Translations under genes and position numbers: made by a program
Part shown: one piece after another, positions 26,349 to 35,005 of the stretch
Position numbering within the stretch: the first letter of the stretch is position 1
How the letters are laid out: each line of letters starts with the position of its first letter
From: Spirochaetales bacterium
GTDB lineage: Bacteria; Spirochaetota; Spirochaetia; Sphaerochaetales; Sphaerochaetaceae
NCBI GenBank assembly: GCA_018433865.1
Contig: JAHDQJ010000013.1
Coordinates: forward strand, 25,276 to 89,275
Length of the DNA: 64,000 nt
Direction of reading: 5' to 3'
Notes under the pieces: generated by a model
Databases searched by the model: none
What the model saw: the letters and a program-made list of their open reading frames with translations, nothing else
What the model was told of the DNA's origin: nothing

Positions 26349-27257
26349 ATGGATTCACATATATTCCTTGGTATCGACATTGGTGGTACCAAGACCTCCA
26401 TCAGCATTGGTGATGATTCGGGAAGACTCTTGGGAAAACGCAAGTTTTCCACGCGATCGGGGGTGGATTCGGTAGTCTCAGACTGTCACCGTGAGATATC
26501 ACTGCTTCTTCAGGAAGTCAATCTCGCATGCTTTGATGCGATCGGCATCTCCTGCGGCGGACCTCTTGACAGCAAGCTGGGAATCATCCAATCCCCGCCG
26601 AACCTCCCCGGCTGGGATGACATCCCGATTGTCAAGATATTCGAGGAATGCTACCACGTTCCGGTGTATCTTGAGAATGATGCGAACGCATGCGCGCTTG
26701 CCGAGTGGTATTGGGGCAATGGAAGGGGAAGCGATTCAATCATCTTCCTCACCTTTGGTACCGGCTTGGGAGCCGGTCTCATACTCGATGGCAAGTTGTA
26801 TCGTGGAACTAGCGGGCTCGCCGGCGAAATCGGTCATTGGCGGATGGCGGATGATGGTCCCTACTGTTACTACAAGAGAGGTTCGTGGGAGAGTTTTTGC
26901 AGCGGTTCGGGCATTGCAGGATTATATGAACAGGTCACAGGCAAACGGTTGAGCGCCAAGGATGTGTGTGAAGCAGCGAAGTCCGGGGAGGTACATGCCG
27001 TGCAAGTCATCGATGAGAGCGCACGCATGCTCGGTGTAGGTCTTGCGCTCCTAGTCGACCTGCTCAATCCTCAGACGATCATCATCGGCAGTATTTATAC
27101 GCGGGATGAAGAGCTGTTCAAGCCCCTGATGGACCGAGTGATGCTCGAGGAGACGTTGTCCATTGCCTACCGTGATTGCACAGTGCTTCCGTCATTGCTT
27201 GGAGAGCAGCTGGGAGACATGGCCGCGCTTGGAATCGCGATGGAACGGTATGCATGA
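26349..27257 (+). CDS. ROK-family sugar kinase
   Basis: A 302-residue ROK protein. 'FLGIDIGGTKTSISIGD' is the phosphate-binding motif, 'ENDANACALAEWYWG' carries the catalytic Asp, and 'FLTFGTGLGAGLILDGKLYRGTSGLAGEIGHW' is the ROK signature. The cysteine cluster that binds zinc in most ROK proteins is replaced by 'GPYCYYKRGSWESFCSG', so it lacks the structural zinc. It probably phosphorylates the hexose brought in by the preceding transporter. Confidence 0.9.
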   Translation: MDSHIFLGIDIGGTKTSISIGDDSGRLLGKRKFSTRSGVDSVVSDCHREISLLLQEVNLACFDAIGISCGGPLDSKLGIIQSPPNLPGWDDIPIVKIFEECYHVPVYLENDANACALAEWYWGNGRGSDSIIFLTFGTGLGAGLILDGKLYRGTSGLAGEIGHWRMADDGPYCYYKRGSWESFCSGSGIAGLYEQVTGKRLSAKDVCEAAKSGEVHAVQVIDESARMLGVGLALLVDLLNPQTIIIGSIYTRDEELFKPLMDRVMLEETLSIAYRDCTVLPSLLGEQLGDMAALGIAMERYA

Positions 27258-27271
27258 AGGAGAGAATAGCC

Positions 27272-27922
27272 ATGAATACATTGCATGAAGACATACGATT
27301 CTCACTTGCAGATCTGTTGAATCGGTATCCTGCACTCGTGTGTATCGAATCAACCCTGCAGGACGCCTATCGATTACTACTGGACGCAGCCTATTCCCGG
27401 CACAAGTTCTTGGTCGCAGGAAACGGTGGAAGCGCTTCTGATGCTGAGCATATCGTTGGTGAGTTGATGAAATCGTTCGTGCGTAGCCGGCCGATCGACA
27501 AGACAGTGCAAGAGAATCTAGTCATGTTCGACCCTGACCTTGGAAGCGTGATCGCCTCCCGGTTGCAAGGGGCTCTTCCAGCGATCTGCCTCTCCAGTCA
27601 TCAGGCACTCAACACGGCATTTGCAAATGATGTAGATCCCTCGTTGGCTTATGCACAGCAAGTATATGGATACGGGGAGGCCGGTGATCTTTTTTGGGGT
27701 ATCTCCACCTCTGGGAATGCAAAAAATGTCCTGCAAGCCGCGTTGGTGGCGAAGGCCATGGGGATGCGGGTATTTGGCATGACCGGTGAGCATGGAGGTG
27801 CATTGAAAGCGCTCTGCGATGTATGCCTCCAGGTACCCGAGCGAGAGACCTATAAAATTCAGGAATTGCACCTTCCCATCTACCATTGGCTCTGTATCGC
27901 TCTTGAACAATCGTTCTGGTAG
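27272..27922 (+). CDS. SIS-domain sugar isomerase, GmhA-like
   Basis: A 216-residue SIS-domain protein. 'FLVAGNGGSASDAEHIVGELMKSF' and 'DLFWGISTSGNAKNVLQAALVAKAMGMRVFGMTG' are the phosphosugar-binding motifs, and 'IQELHLPIYHWLCIALEQ' carries the catalytic His of phosphoheptose isomerases. The start at 27272 has AAGGAGAG about 8 bases upstream. Together with the kinase-phosphatase fusion it resembles parts of ADP-heptose synthesis, but it sits in a catabolic operon, so it may isomerise the imported sugar's phosphate. Confidence 0.88.
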   Translation: MNTLHEDIRFSLADLLNRYPALVCIESTLQDAYRLLLDAAYSRHKFLVAGNGGSASDAEHIVGELMKSFVRSRPIDKTVQENLVMFDPDLGSVIASRLQGALPAICLSSHQALNTAFANDVDPSLAYAQQVYGYGEAGDLFWGISTSGNAKNVLQAALVAKAMGMRVFGMTGEHGGALKALCDVCLQVPERETYKIQELHLPIYHWLCIALEQSFW

Positions 27923-27932
27923 GAGGATCGCC

Positions 27933-28649
27933 ATGCAATTGCTTCCCGGCTTATATCAAGTGGGCTCAAGTCTCTCTGGTCTCACCTCCGATCAAGTGGC
28001 TGGTCCCTTCGACGACTGCAATGTCTATGCGCTGGACCTCGTGTCGGAGATCGTCCTGATCGATTGCGGGAATGGGGATTCATGGCCTGAGATTGAACGG
28101 AACATGCGCATGTGGAGTCTCGATTCGTCAAGGATATCTACAGTTTTGCTCACTCATCCGCACTATGACCATGCCAATGCAGCTCATCTGTTGAAGGCAC
28201 GTAATGTACAGATAATTGCACACTCCTATACCGCTGATGCACTGCGCACAGGGGATGAGCGGTGTTGCGGCTTCCTCTATCATCGGTCGTTTGTTCCGGT
28301 GGAAGCGGATTGTATGGTAGAAGATGGTGACACGCTTACCTTTGGTACCATAACGGTACAATGTCTTCACCTTCCGGGGCATACCCTCGGATGCACCGCG
28401 TTTTTGGTATCTTGGAACGATAATCGGGTACTTTTCAGTGGAGATGTGATTGGAACGTTGGGCTATGGACACTTCGGGTGGAGCGGTTCGATTGATTTCG
28501 ACCGGAAGGCATATCTTCAGTCACTACGCAGGCTCGCGAAGCTCGATTTCGATGTCATGTTGCCCGGTCATGGTCTTTGTTCATTTAAGAATCCACGTGC
28601 TCGTGTCGAAACCAGCCTCAACGAGGCACTGATGCAATGGAGGTATTGA
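27933..28649 (+). CDS. Metallo-beta-lactamase-fold hydrolase
   Basis: A 238-residue protein with the full metal set: 'LTHPHYDHANA' (HxHxDH form, first His as HPHYDH), 'HLPGHTLG', 'FSGDVIG' and 'LPGHGLC'. AGGAGG lies 6 bases before the ATG. Members hydrolyse thioesters, lactones or phosphodiesters. In this operon a sugar lactone or a phosphoester is plausible, but the substrate is not visible. No signal peptide. Confidence 0.88.
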   Translation: MQLLPGLYQVGSSLSGLTSDQVAGPFDDCNVYALDLVSEIVLIDCGNGDSWPEIERNMRMWSLDSSRISTVLLTHPHYDHANAAHLLKARNVQIIAHSYTADALRTGDERCCGFLYHRSFVPVEADCMVEDGDTLTFGTITVQCLHLPGHTLGCTAFLVSWNDNRVLFSGDVIGTLGYGHFGWSGSIDFDRKAYLQSLRRLAKLDFDVMLPGHGLCSFKNPRARVETSLNEALMQWRY

Positions 28650-28650
28650 G

Positions 28651-29685
28651 GTGCTGACTTCAAAGGAACGGGTAAAGCTTGCGCTGCAGAAAAGACCGGT
28701 GGACCGTATCCCGGTAAGCCTCTGGATGCATCCGCAGACTTCGCAGGCTCTTATGGAACACTTTGGTGTCGATAAGGATGCACTCGATGATATCTTGCTG
28801 CAGGATGTGCGCCAGATTTGGGTGAACAACAACTTTGCCATGGAAGGAATCGTTCATGAGCATGATGGAGAGGGGCATATCGACGAGTGGGGAGTACACT
28901 GGGAGAGGCAGCATGGATTCAACCAGATCAAGGAATCTCCATTCTCTTTGAGTAGTGCCCGAGAGATCGATGGAAGTGCATTCCCTTACGACAAGCTGGA
29001 ACACCTGATGCAACCGATGGCTACTCTTGCTTCAAAGAGTTCACGATACTTCCTTGGCTGTGACGTTTCTCCCTGTGGGTTCGAACTCTTCTCACGCATG
29101 CGCGGGATGGAGGAGGCCCTTCTCGATCTTGCGCTTGATTCCGAAGGTGCAGCCAGTGCAATAGGCGAGTGCTTGGAATTCTCCATTTTCCTGGCCAAAG
29201 AAGCGGTGAAACGGTTCGAGTTGGATTGGCTATGGACCGGCGATGATGTGGCGGGACAACAAGGGATGCTCATGAGTCCAGAAATGTGGCGACGTTTGAT
29301 CAAGCCCGGGCTTGCGAAGCTCTTCGCTGTTGGGAAGGAACGAGGATTGCCTGTCGCTTATCATTGTTGTGGAGCATTGCGACCGATCATCGGCGATTTG
29401 ATCGATATCGGGCTCGACGTGTTGCATCCGATCCAACCGAACTGTCCGGGGATGGATCCGGCATCGTTGAAACAGGAGTTCGGCAAGGATCTCGCGTTCA
29501 TCGGAGGTCTCGATACTCAAAACCTGATCCCAAATGCCAGTGCACATGAAGTAAGGGAAGAGACCAAGCGCTTGATCGATATCATGACAAGTGACGGGGG
29601 AGGTTACATACTAGCTGCCTCACATACCGTCCCCCCAGAAACTCCGCTTGAGAACATCCTGGCGATCTATGATGCAATAGGGTGA
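28651..29685 (+). CDS. Third URO-D/methyltransferase-superfamily protein
   Basis: A 344-residue protein starting with GTG, GGAGG 7 bases upstream. 'SKERVKLALQKRPVDRIPVSLWMHP' opens the barrel. 'LPVAYHCCGALRPIIGDLIDIGLDVLHPIQPNCPGMDPASLKQEFG' contains an HxC pair resembling the zinc site of corrinoid methyltransferases, and 'GGGYILAASHTVPPETPLENILAIYDAI' is the usual C-terminus. No corrinoid protein or haem gene is nearby. It is the last gene of the second sugar operon. The function is unknown. Confidence 0.82.
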   Translation: MLTSKERVKLALQKRPVDRIPVSLWMHPQTSQALMEHFGVDKDALDDILLQDVRQIWVNNNFAMEGIVHEHDGEGHIDEWGVHWERQHGFNQIKESPFSLSSAREIDGSAFPYDKLEHLMQPMATLASKSSRYFLGCDVSPCGFELFSRMRGMEEALLDLALDSEGAASAIGECLEFSIFLAKEAVKRFELDWLWTGDDVAGQQGMLMSPEMWRRLIKPGLAKLFAVGKERGLPVAYHCCGALRPIIGDLIDIGLDVLHPIQPNCPGMDPASLKQEFGKDLAFIGGLDTQNLIPNASAHEVREETKRLIDIMTSDGGGYILAASHTVPPETPLENILAIYDAIG

Positions 29686-29764
29686 GAAACGATTATTCCA
29701 AGTTGTGCACATGATCACAAGATGACGACGAATCTGGAAGATTCGATCAACAAATGAATTGGCT

Positions 29765-30493
29765 TTATTCGTAACTTCTGATGTTTCTTCTTTCGTAGTA
29801 GTCCTTCAGAACGATTTCGATGCTCCCGATATGATCAGACATGCTCTGAACAGCTTCTCTGTGCTCATGCTTGATCAGATGTTCGAAAATTTGTTCATGG
29901 TAATGCATGGAATCGGGGAGCAGTGCAGGAATTTCGCTGAACGCTTCCATCATGAATTGTTCAAGCAAAGCCTGGATATCCTTGAGCATACGAAGCAGAT
30001 AACGGTTGTGGGAGGCGTTTGCAAGGTGAAAGTGGAAGGCCATGTCACTCTTCAGATAAGCTGTCCGGTCCTGTCTCTTCAAGGCTCTCTCCATGGTCGC
30101 GATGTCTTTTTTCAATTTCTCGATATCTTCCTTGGTGATCCGATTCACACTTGCCTTCACGATTGTTATTTCAAGACACCGTCGTGCTTCGATCAGTTCC
30201 AGTGTTGCCTTTGCATCAGATAGCAGGGGGGCTTCAACCTTCATGTCCCACAGTGACGGATCTCCTGCGATGATGTGTGTCCCGACACCAGGTTTTTCTA
30301 CAATTACACCCATCTGTGACAATCTCTGCATCGCCTCTCGCAAGGGTAACCTACTGACACCTAACTGCGTGGCAAAATCATTTTGGTTAGGTAACTTACT
30401 CCCTTCCTGTAATTCTCCGGAGATAAGCATTCGTTTGATCTCATCGATTACATAGTCCGAGAGCTTTTTCTTCGCGGATGAAATTTTAGCCAT
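29765..30493 (-). CDS. GntR-family (FadR-type) transcriptional regulator
   Basis: A 242-residue regulator. Residues 5-75 form the winged helix ('YVIDEIKRMLISGELQEGSKLPNQNDFATQLGVSRLPLREAMQRLSQMGVI'), and the rest is an FCD ligand-binding domain with 'EARRCLEITIVKASV' and 'DMAFHFHLANASHNRYLLRMLKDI'. The ATG at 30493 is preceded by AGGAGAG. It is divergent from the SAF-oxidoreductase/TRAP operon at 30993 and probably controls it in response to an organic or sugar acid. It runs convergent to the URO-D gene at 28651. Confidence 0.92.
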   Translation of the reverse strand: MAKISSAKKKLSDYVIDEIKRMLISGELQEGSKLPNQNDFATQLGVSRLPLREAMQRLSQMGVIVEKPGVGTHIIAGDPSLWDMKVEAPLLSDAKATLELIEARRCLEITIVKASVNRITKEDIEKLKKDIATMERALKRQDRTAYLKSDMAFHFHLANASHNRYLLRMLKDIQALLEQFMMEAFSEIPALLPDSMHYHEQIFEHLIKHEHREAVQSMSDHIGSIEIVLKDYYERRNIRSYE

Positions 30494-30524
30494 GGTACTC
30501 TTTTCTCTCCTATTTTCTCCATTA

Positions 30525-30553
30525 ATCATACAAATAGACAAACTGTACGTCAA
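30525..30553 (-). promoter_or_regulatory. Promoter of the GntR regulator gene
   Basis: On the minus strand TTGACG (30553-30548) and TATGAT (30530-30525) are spaced by 17 bases. Both hexamers and the spacing are identical to the promoter of the divergent operon at 30921-30949. Confidence 0.65.
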
Positions 30554-30856
30554 TGAAAATAATGACCAAGTTGTTTTGACTTTCACATGAACCAAGCAAT
30601 TTGGACTGACTCATCATAAAAGTCTGTAAACGAGTAAGATGGAAATATTGATCATGCGAGAAGCATGTATAACTGCAAGTATTATCATAATAAAGAATAA
30701 GATTGTTAATATTAGCCTGATGAATCATTGAATATGCACTTTGGTTGTTCGATGGAAAACCAATGCTCACGTATATTCAGTGCCCTTTTCGATACTGCAC
30801 AAAAATTTAGCGGCAAAGCATGAAATAGTTGAAAATATGATGTCTAAATAACTATT

Positions 30857-30888
30857 AAATAAGGAATAATAGAAATCTATCCTTATTT
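30857..30888. repeat. AT-rich inverted repeat in the GntR-TRAP intergenic region
   Basis: AAATAAGGA (30857-30865) and TCCTTATTT (30880-30888) are perfect arms, with TAGA/TCTA pairing inside (30870-30873 with 30876-30879). It lies about 35 bases upstream of the operon promoter, in a 500-base AT-rich region without genes (30494-30992). It may bind an activator or form a cruciform. Nothing else is recognised in that gap apart from the two promoters and the operator. Confidence 0.4.
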
Positions 30889-30920
30889 TAAATTCATTTG
30901 AAAATTCATGTAAATTGTTT

Positions 30921-30949
30921 TTGACGGTTCATATATCACATGATATGAT
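30921..30949 (+). promoter_or_regulatory. Promoter of the SAF-oxidoreductase/TRAP operon with overlapping operator
   Basis: TTGACG (30921-30926) and TATGAT (30944-30949) have a 17-base spacer. The palindrome ATATCACATGATAT (30933-30946; arms ATATCA/TGATAT) fills the spacer and overlaps the -10 box, a good position for repression by the divergent GntR protein. Confidence 0.65.
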
Positions 30950-30992
30950 GATAATACAAATGGAGTCATGACACTCAAAGGAGGCTTTTGTA

Positions 30993-32339
30993 ATGAACCT
31001 ATACACACTCTTGCAAGCGAAGAAGGAGGCTGGAACACCCGTTAGAGTCGGTTTGATCGGAACCGGGAAATTTTCTACGATGTATCTCGCCCAAGTTCGG
31101 AAAGTTCCCGGTATCCACCTGGTCGGGGTTGCCGATCTTTCAAGGGAGCGAGCCCTTCAAGCGTTCGCCCGTACTTCATGGCCTGCAGAGTCGATTGCAG
31201 CCAAGACACTTGAGGAGGCTGCAAAGTACGGCACGACCTGTATCCTTCAAGACTCCATGGAACTCATCAAATCTCCTGTAGTGGATATTCTCATTGAAGC
31301 GACAGGAAATCCGGAAATAGGTATCTATCATGCGATGAATTGTTTTGCAAACAAGAAACATATCATCATGGTTAACGTCGAAGCTGATGTGGTTGCCGGG
31401 CCACTGCTGGCTGCAAAGGCTAAGGAAGCAGGCGTAGTCTACTCGCTCGCCTATGGCGACCAGCCTGCTGAGATCTGTGAGATGGTGGATTGGGCTCGTG
31501 CCTCGGGATTTGAAGTTGTGGCTGCCGGTAAAGGGACCAAATATCTGCCGGCGTATCACAAGTCGACACCCGATACGATTTGGAACTACTACGGACTTAC
31601 AAAAGAGCAAGCTGAGAAGGGTGGCATGAATCCCAAGATGTTCAACTCCTTTCTCGACGGAACGAAGTCTGCGATCGAAATGGCTGCAGTTTCAAATGCC
31701 ACAGGTCTACAGTGCGATCCCGATGGCCTGAAGTTTCCTCCTTGTGGAGCGGATGATCTACCAAAGATTCTTAAGCCAAAAAGTGAGGGAGGTCAGCTCC
31801 ACCACTCAGGACAAGTCGAAGTCATCTCCAGTGTAGAACGTGATGGACGTCCTGTATATCGTGATCTCCGTTGGGGTGTCTATGTTGTGATCAAAGGGGA
31901 TTCTCAGTACATGATGAATTGTTACAAAGAGTATGGCATGCTGACCGACGATTCCGGACAATATATTTGCCTCTACCGCCCATATCACATGATTGGTCTT
32001 GAATTGGGAATTTCAGTTGCATCAATCGGTGTTCGTAATGAACCGACCGGTTGTCCAAAGGCGTTCCACTCTGATGTGGTGGCGACAGCAAAACGTGATC
32101 TTGCCGCAGGAGAGACTCTTGATGGTGAAGGCGGGTACACGGTCTACGGAAAACTGATGCGGGCAAGCAACAGCTTGCGGCTTGGAGGAGTCCCGTTAGG
32201 GTTGTGTAGCAACGTGAAACTGATCAAGCCAGTGAAAGAGGGTGCTCCGGTGTGTTGGAGTGACATAGAATACGACAGTACGAATTATGCGATCAAAGTG
32301 CGCAAGGAAATGGAAGCACTGTACGCATATACCGTATGA
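30993..32339 (+). CDS. NAD(P)-dependent oxidoreductase with C-terminal SAF-like domain
   Basis: A 448-residue protein. The N-terminus has a Rossmann motif 'VRVGLIGTGKFSTMYLAQV' and homoserine-dehydrogenase-like sequence ('VDILIEATGNPEIGIYHAM', 'HIIMVNVEADVVAGPLLA'). The middle has 'GMNPKMFNSFLDGTKSAIEMAAVSNATGL'. The last 100 residues ('TAKRDLAAGETLDGEGGYTVYGKLM', 'IPLG'-type strands) resemble the SAF domain. A paralogue lies at 61504. AAAGGAGG precedes the ATG by about 6 bases. Placed with a transaldolase and a TRAP transporter, it probably oxidises a sugar acid or tetrose/pentose derivative; the substrate is not known to me. Confidence 0.85.
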   Translation: MNLYTLLQAKKEAGTPVRVGLIGTGKFSTMYLAQVRKVPGIHLVGVADLSRERALQAFARTSWPAESIAAKTLEEAAKYGTTCILQDSMELIKSPVVDILIEATGNPEIGIYHAMNCFANKKHIIMVNVEADVVAGPLLAAKAKEAGVVYSLAYGDQPAEICEMVDWARASGFEVVAAGKGTKYLPAYHKSTPDTIWNYYGLTKEQAEKGGMNPKMFNSFLDGTKSAIEMAAVSNATGLQCDPDGLKFPPCGADDLPKILKPKSEGGQLHHSGQVEVISSVERDGRPVYRDLRWGVYVVIKGDSQYMMNCYKEYGMLTDDSGQYICLYRPYHMIGLELGISVASIGVRNEPTGCPKAFHSDVVATAKRDLAAGETLDGEGGYTVYGKLMRASNSLRLGGVPLGLCSNVKLIKPVKEGAPVCWSDIEYDSTNYAIKVRKEMEALYAYTV

Positions 32340-32350
32340 GAGGAGAGAGT

Positions 32351-33376
32351 ATGAACTATTTGCAACGTGTCCATGCCGAGACGAAGACGAGGTATTGGGT
32401 GAATAACCCGACAATCGCCGAATGTGACGATGCCGTCGCACAGGGTGCGTATGCGTGTACCACCAACCCTGCATATTGTTCCAAATTGTTCCAGACTGAT
32501 CCTGAATATATAGGAAAGGTCATCACAACAGTGCTCAAGAAGGAACGAAATGTGAGCATGGCTGCTGAAAAGGTGTACCACCTGATTGCGAAGGATCTTA
32601 TGGATCGGTTTCTCCCCGTAAACGCGAATTCCGGTGGTAAAGCGGGTTTTGTAACTATTCAAGAGGATCCCAGGCGAGAGGAGGATCATGCATATATCCT
32701 TGAAGCCTCGCTTCGGGCCAAGGCACTTGGGCCCAACTACATGGCTAAGATTCCTGTGACCGAACAAGGATTGAAAGTGATTGCCGAGATGGTAAAGCAT
32801 GACATCCCTATCTGTGCAACAGAGGTGTTTTCCCTTTCCCAAGCAGTTGTTGTTTATGAGCTGTATCAAGAGAGTGTGAAGAAATATGGTAAAAAACCAC
32901 CTATCTACATCACCCACATCACTGGGATCATGGATCAATACTTCAAGGAATTGGTGGCCAAGGAATCGGTAAAGATCTCAAAGGAAGCTCTTGAGCTGGC
33001 CGGTACGGTGATAGGTCTACGTGAATATCGTATGTTCCGCGAGAGAGGATATGATACGACAATGCTCGGCGGAGGTGCACGAGGACTGCATCACTTCACC
33101 AATTTCGTGGGCGGGGATATGCACGTGACGATCAACTGGAGCACCGCGCTCGAGTTGAATGCCTCGCTATCCGCTGCGGTGCCGATGATCGATCGTCAGA
33201 TTCCCGATTCGATCGTCGACGAGTTGCTCGAGAAATTGCCTAACTTCAAGCGGGCTTATGAGCTTGACGGCATGGAGGTTGAAGAGTTTGCCGACTATGG
33301 TCCGGTCATGCTCTTCAGGACCCAATTCATGAACGGTTATTCACGGTTGATCGATGGTATCCATCTCGCAAAATAA
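32351..33376 (+). CDS. Transaldolase-family aldolase
   Basis: A 341-residue class I aldolase of the transaldolase family. 'VNNPTIAECDDAVAQGAYACTTNPAYC' is the barrel start with the conserved Asn-Pro. 'GPNYMAKIPVTEQGLKVIAEM' carries the Schiff-base Lys133. The ATG at 32351 follows GAGGAGAG. The protein is longer than TalB-like or fructose-6-phosphate aldolases, with an extra C-terminal region. It likely splits or joins the product of the preceding oxidoreductase. Confidence 0.87.
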   Translation: MNYLQRVHAETKTRYWVNNPTIAECDDAVAQGAYACTTNPAYCSKLFQTDPEYIGKVITTVLKKERNVSMAAEKVYHLIAKDLMDRFLPVNANSGGKAGFVTIQEDPRREEDHAYILEASLRAKALGPNYMAKIPVTEQGLKVIAEMVKHDIPICATEVFSLSQAVVVYELYQESVKKYGKKPPIYITHITGIMDQYFKELVAKESVKISKEALELAGTVIGLREYRMFRERGYDTTMLGGGARGLHHFTNFVGGDMHVTINWSTALELNASLSAAVPMIDRQIPDSIVDELLEKLPNFKRAYELDGMEVEEFADYGPVMLFRTQFMNGYSRLIDGIHLAK

Positions 33377-33390
33377 TTGGAGGAAAGGTT

Positions 33391-34434
33391 ATGAGAACTA
33401 GTGGTGTAAGGAATGTATTGCTCGTATTATTGATTGCCATTGTCATGGTATTTGCTGTATCGTGCAGCAAGAAAGCGGAACCTCAGGCAGCTGCCGGAAC
33501 TGCAACACAGGCAAAGTCAGTGGAAAAGATCGTGCTGAAGTTCGGAGGGGTGAACAACTCTACTCACCCTGCAATAAGGGCGATGAACGAAGTGTTCAAG
33601 CCGCGTGTAGAAGAGCTTACCGGAGGCAGGGTCGAAGTTCAGGTTTTCGACAACGCACAGCTCGGTGGTGAGCGTGACATGATGGAACAACTCCAGGCAG
33701 GCGTTCTCCATATGGCATACATCAGCCCGATCTTTGCAACGGTTGACCCGGCAATCAACGTAATGGACTTGCCGTTCCTTTTCGCTGATGCCGCTCACGT
33801 TGACAAGGTCATTGATGGCGGAATCGGCATGGATCTTCTGAAGGACCTCCCCGCGAAGGGCTTGGTTCCTCTTGCCTATTATGAGAACGGATTCCGTGTA
33901 GTAACCAACTCTCGAAAACCGATCGTTTCCCTCGCAGATCTGAAGGGCATGAAGATCAGAACTCCCGAAGCTCCCATTTCCGTGGCAATTTTCAGTGCAC
34001 TCGGAGCAAATGTTACTCCGCTCTCATTTGGTGAACTCTACAGTGCCTTGCAACAAAAGGTTGTCGATGGACAGGAAAATGCGTACAACACCGTCGCTTC
34101 TTCCCGTTTTTTCGAAGTCCAGAAGTATGTTACCGAGACCAACCATATGTGGGGAGCCTATGTTGTCATGGCTAGCGGCAAGTGGTGGAATACCATCGAT
34201 AAAGAAGCACAGGAAGCAATCCGTTCGGCAGCACTTGAATCCAGCAAATATCAACGTGAATTGTTCCGTTCTCAAACTGCTGATAGCAAGAAAATGGCTG
34301 TTGACGGTGGCATGGAAGTCTCGCTTCCGAACATTGAAGAATTCAGGGCAGCCGTATCCACAGTGTATGATAATTTCTACAAGCAGTACCCTCAATACAA
34401 GCAGATTGTCGAACAGATTCAGGCACTCCGCTGA
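33391..34434 (+). CDS. TRAP transporter substrate-binding protein (DctP type)
   Basis: A 347-residue binding protein. The N-terminal hydrophobic stretch ends in 'FAVSCSKKAE', a lipobox-like site, so it is probably a lipoprotein. 'FGGVNNSTHPAIRAMNEVFKPRVEELTGGRVEVQVFDNAQLGGERDMMEQLQAG' and 'LADLKGMKIRTPEAPISVAIFSALGANVTPLSFGELYSALQQKVVDGQEN' are classic DctP motifs, with the Arg that binds a carboxylate in 'KIRTPEAP'. The ligand is thus expected to be an organic or sugar acid. Confidence 0.94.
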   Translation: MRTSGVRNVLLVLLIAIVMVFAVSCSKKAEPQAAAGTATQAKSVEKIVLKFGGVNNSTHPAIRAMNEVFKPRVEELTGGRVEVQVFDNAQLGGERDMMEQLQAGVLHMAYISPIFATVDPAINVMDLPFLFADAAHVDKVIDGGIGMDLLKDLPAKGLVPLAYYENGFRVVTNSRKPIVSLADLKGMKIRTPEAPISVAIFSALGANVTPLSFGELYSALQQKVVDGQENAYNTVASSRFFEVQKYVTETNHMWGAYVVMASGKWWNTIDKEAQEAIRSAALESSKYQRELFRSQTADSKKMAVDGGMEVSLPNIEEFRAAVSTVYDNFYKQYPQYKQIVEQIQALR

Positions 34435-34462
34435 TATACTGGGGAATAGGCACAAGTATATC
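34433..34462 (+). other. Intercistronic inverted repeat after the TRAP binding-protein gene
   Basis: GATATACT (34433-34440, overlapping the stop codon) pairs with AGTATATC (34455-34462) across a 14-base loop. It is weaker and AT-richer than the hairpins after the other three binding-protein genes but lies in the same position. Confidence 0.45.
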
Positions 34463-34483
34463 TAAGTAAGGAGGTAAGGGAAG

Positions 34484-35005
34484 ATGAAGGTAGGATTACT
34501 ATATGAACGGGTGGCGATGGTATTGAAACGGATGCTTGAGGCCTTGGTCATCCTCTCATTTGCCATGATGGTTATCTTGGTTTTCGCGCAAGTGGTAACA
34601 CGGTATCTTACCGACAATTCCCTTACCTGGAGTGAAGAATTGTCTCGATTCATCATGGTATGGATGGTCTACTTGGCTTCAGTGCTCACCTATAATGCAC
34701 AGCAGCATATTGTGGTTGATGCACTGATCTCGCAATTGCGAGGACTTGCCAAGACAATTGTCCTCTTGATCAACAAGCTGGCTGTCATGGTTTTCATTGT
34801 CTTTGTCATCATAGGTGCTTCACAGTTCCTGCCGACGACAGCGATCCAGAAATCTCCAGCCAATAGTATCGTGATGGCTCACGTCTATATTGTGATTCCC
34901 ATCAGTCTTTTCTGTATCGGCATCCTGAATCTCCGCGATATCGTAATGTTGGTCTGTTCAATTTTCAAAAAGGAAACACCGGTAGGTGAGGAGGTAACCG
35001 CATGA
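34484..35005 (+). CDS. TRAP transporter small permease (DctQ type)
   Basis: A 173-residue membrane protein with four hydrophobic segments and the DctQ motif 'DNSLTWSEELSRFIMVWMVYLAS'. GGAGG precedes the ATG. It bridges the binding protein and the large permease. The stop overlaps the start of the next gene by 4 bases. Confidence 0.93.
   Translation: MKVGLLYERVAMVLKRMLEALVILSFAMMVILVFAQVVTRYLTDNSLTWSEELSRFIMVWMVYLASVLTYNAQQHIVVDALISQLRGLAKTIVLLINKLAVMVFIVFVIIGASQFLPTTAIQKSPANSIVMAHVYIVIPISLFCIGILNLRDIVMLVCSIFKKETPVGEEVTA

Noticed and set aside
18985..29685. The second operon as ADP-heptose biosynthesis
   Set aside because: A kinase, a phosphatase and a GmhA-like isomerase are present, but there is no nucleotidyltransferase or epimerase for ADP-heptose, and the ABC transporter and LacI control point to catabolism.
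29703..29720. TTGTG...CACAA repeat between convergent genes as a terminator
   Set aside because: The arms are only 5 bases and no T-run follows on either strand.
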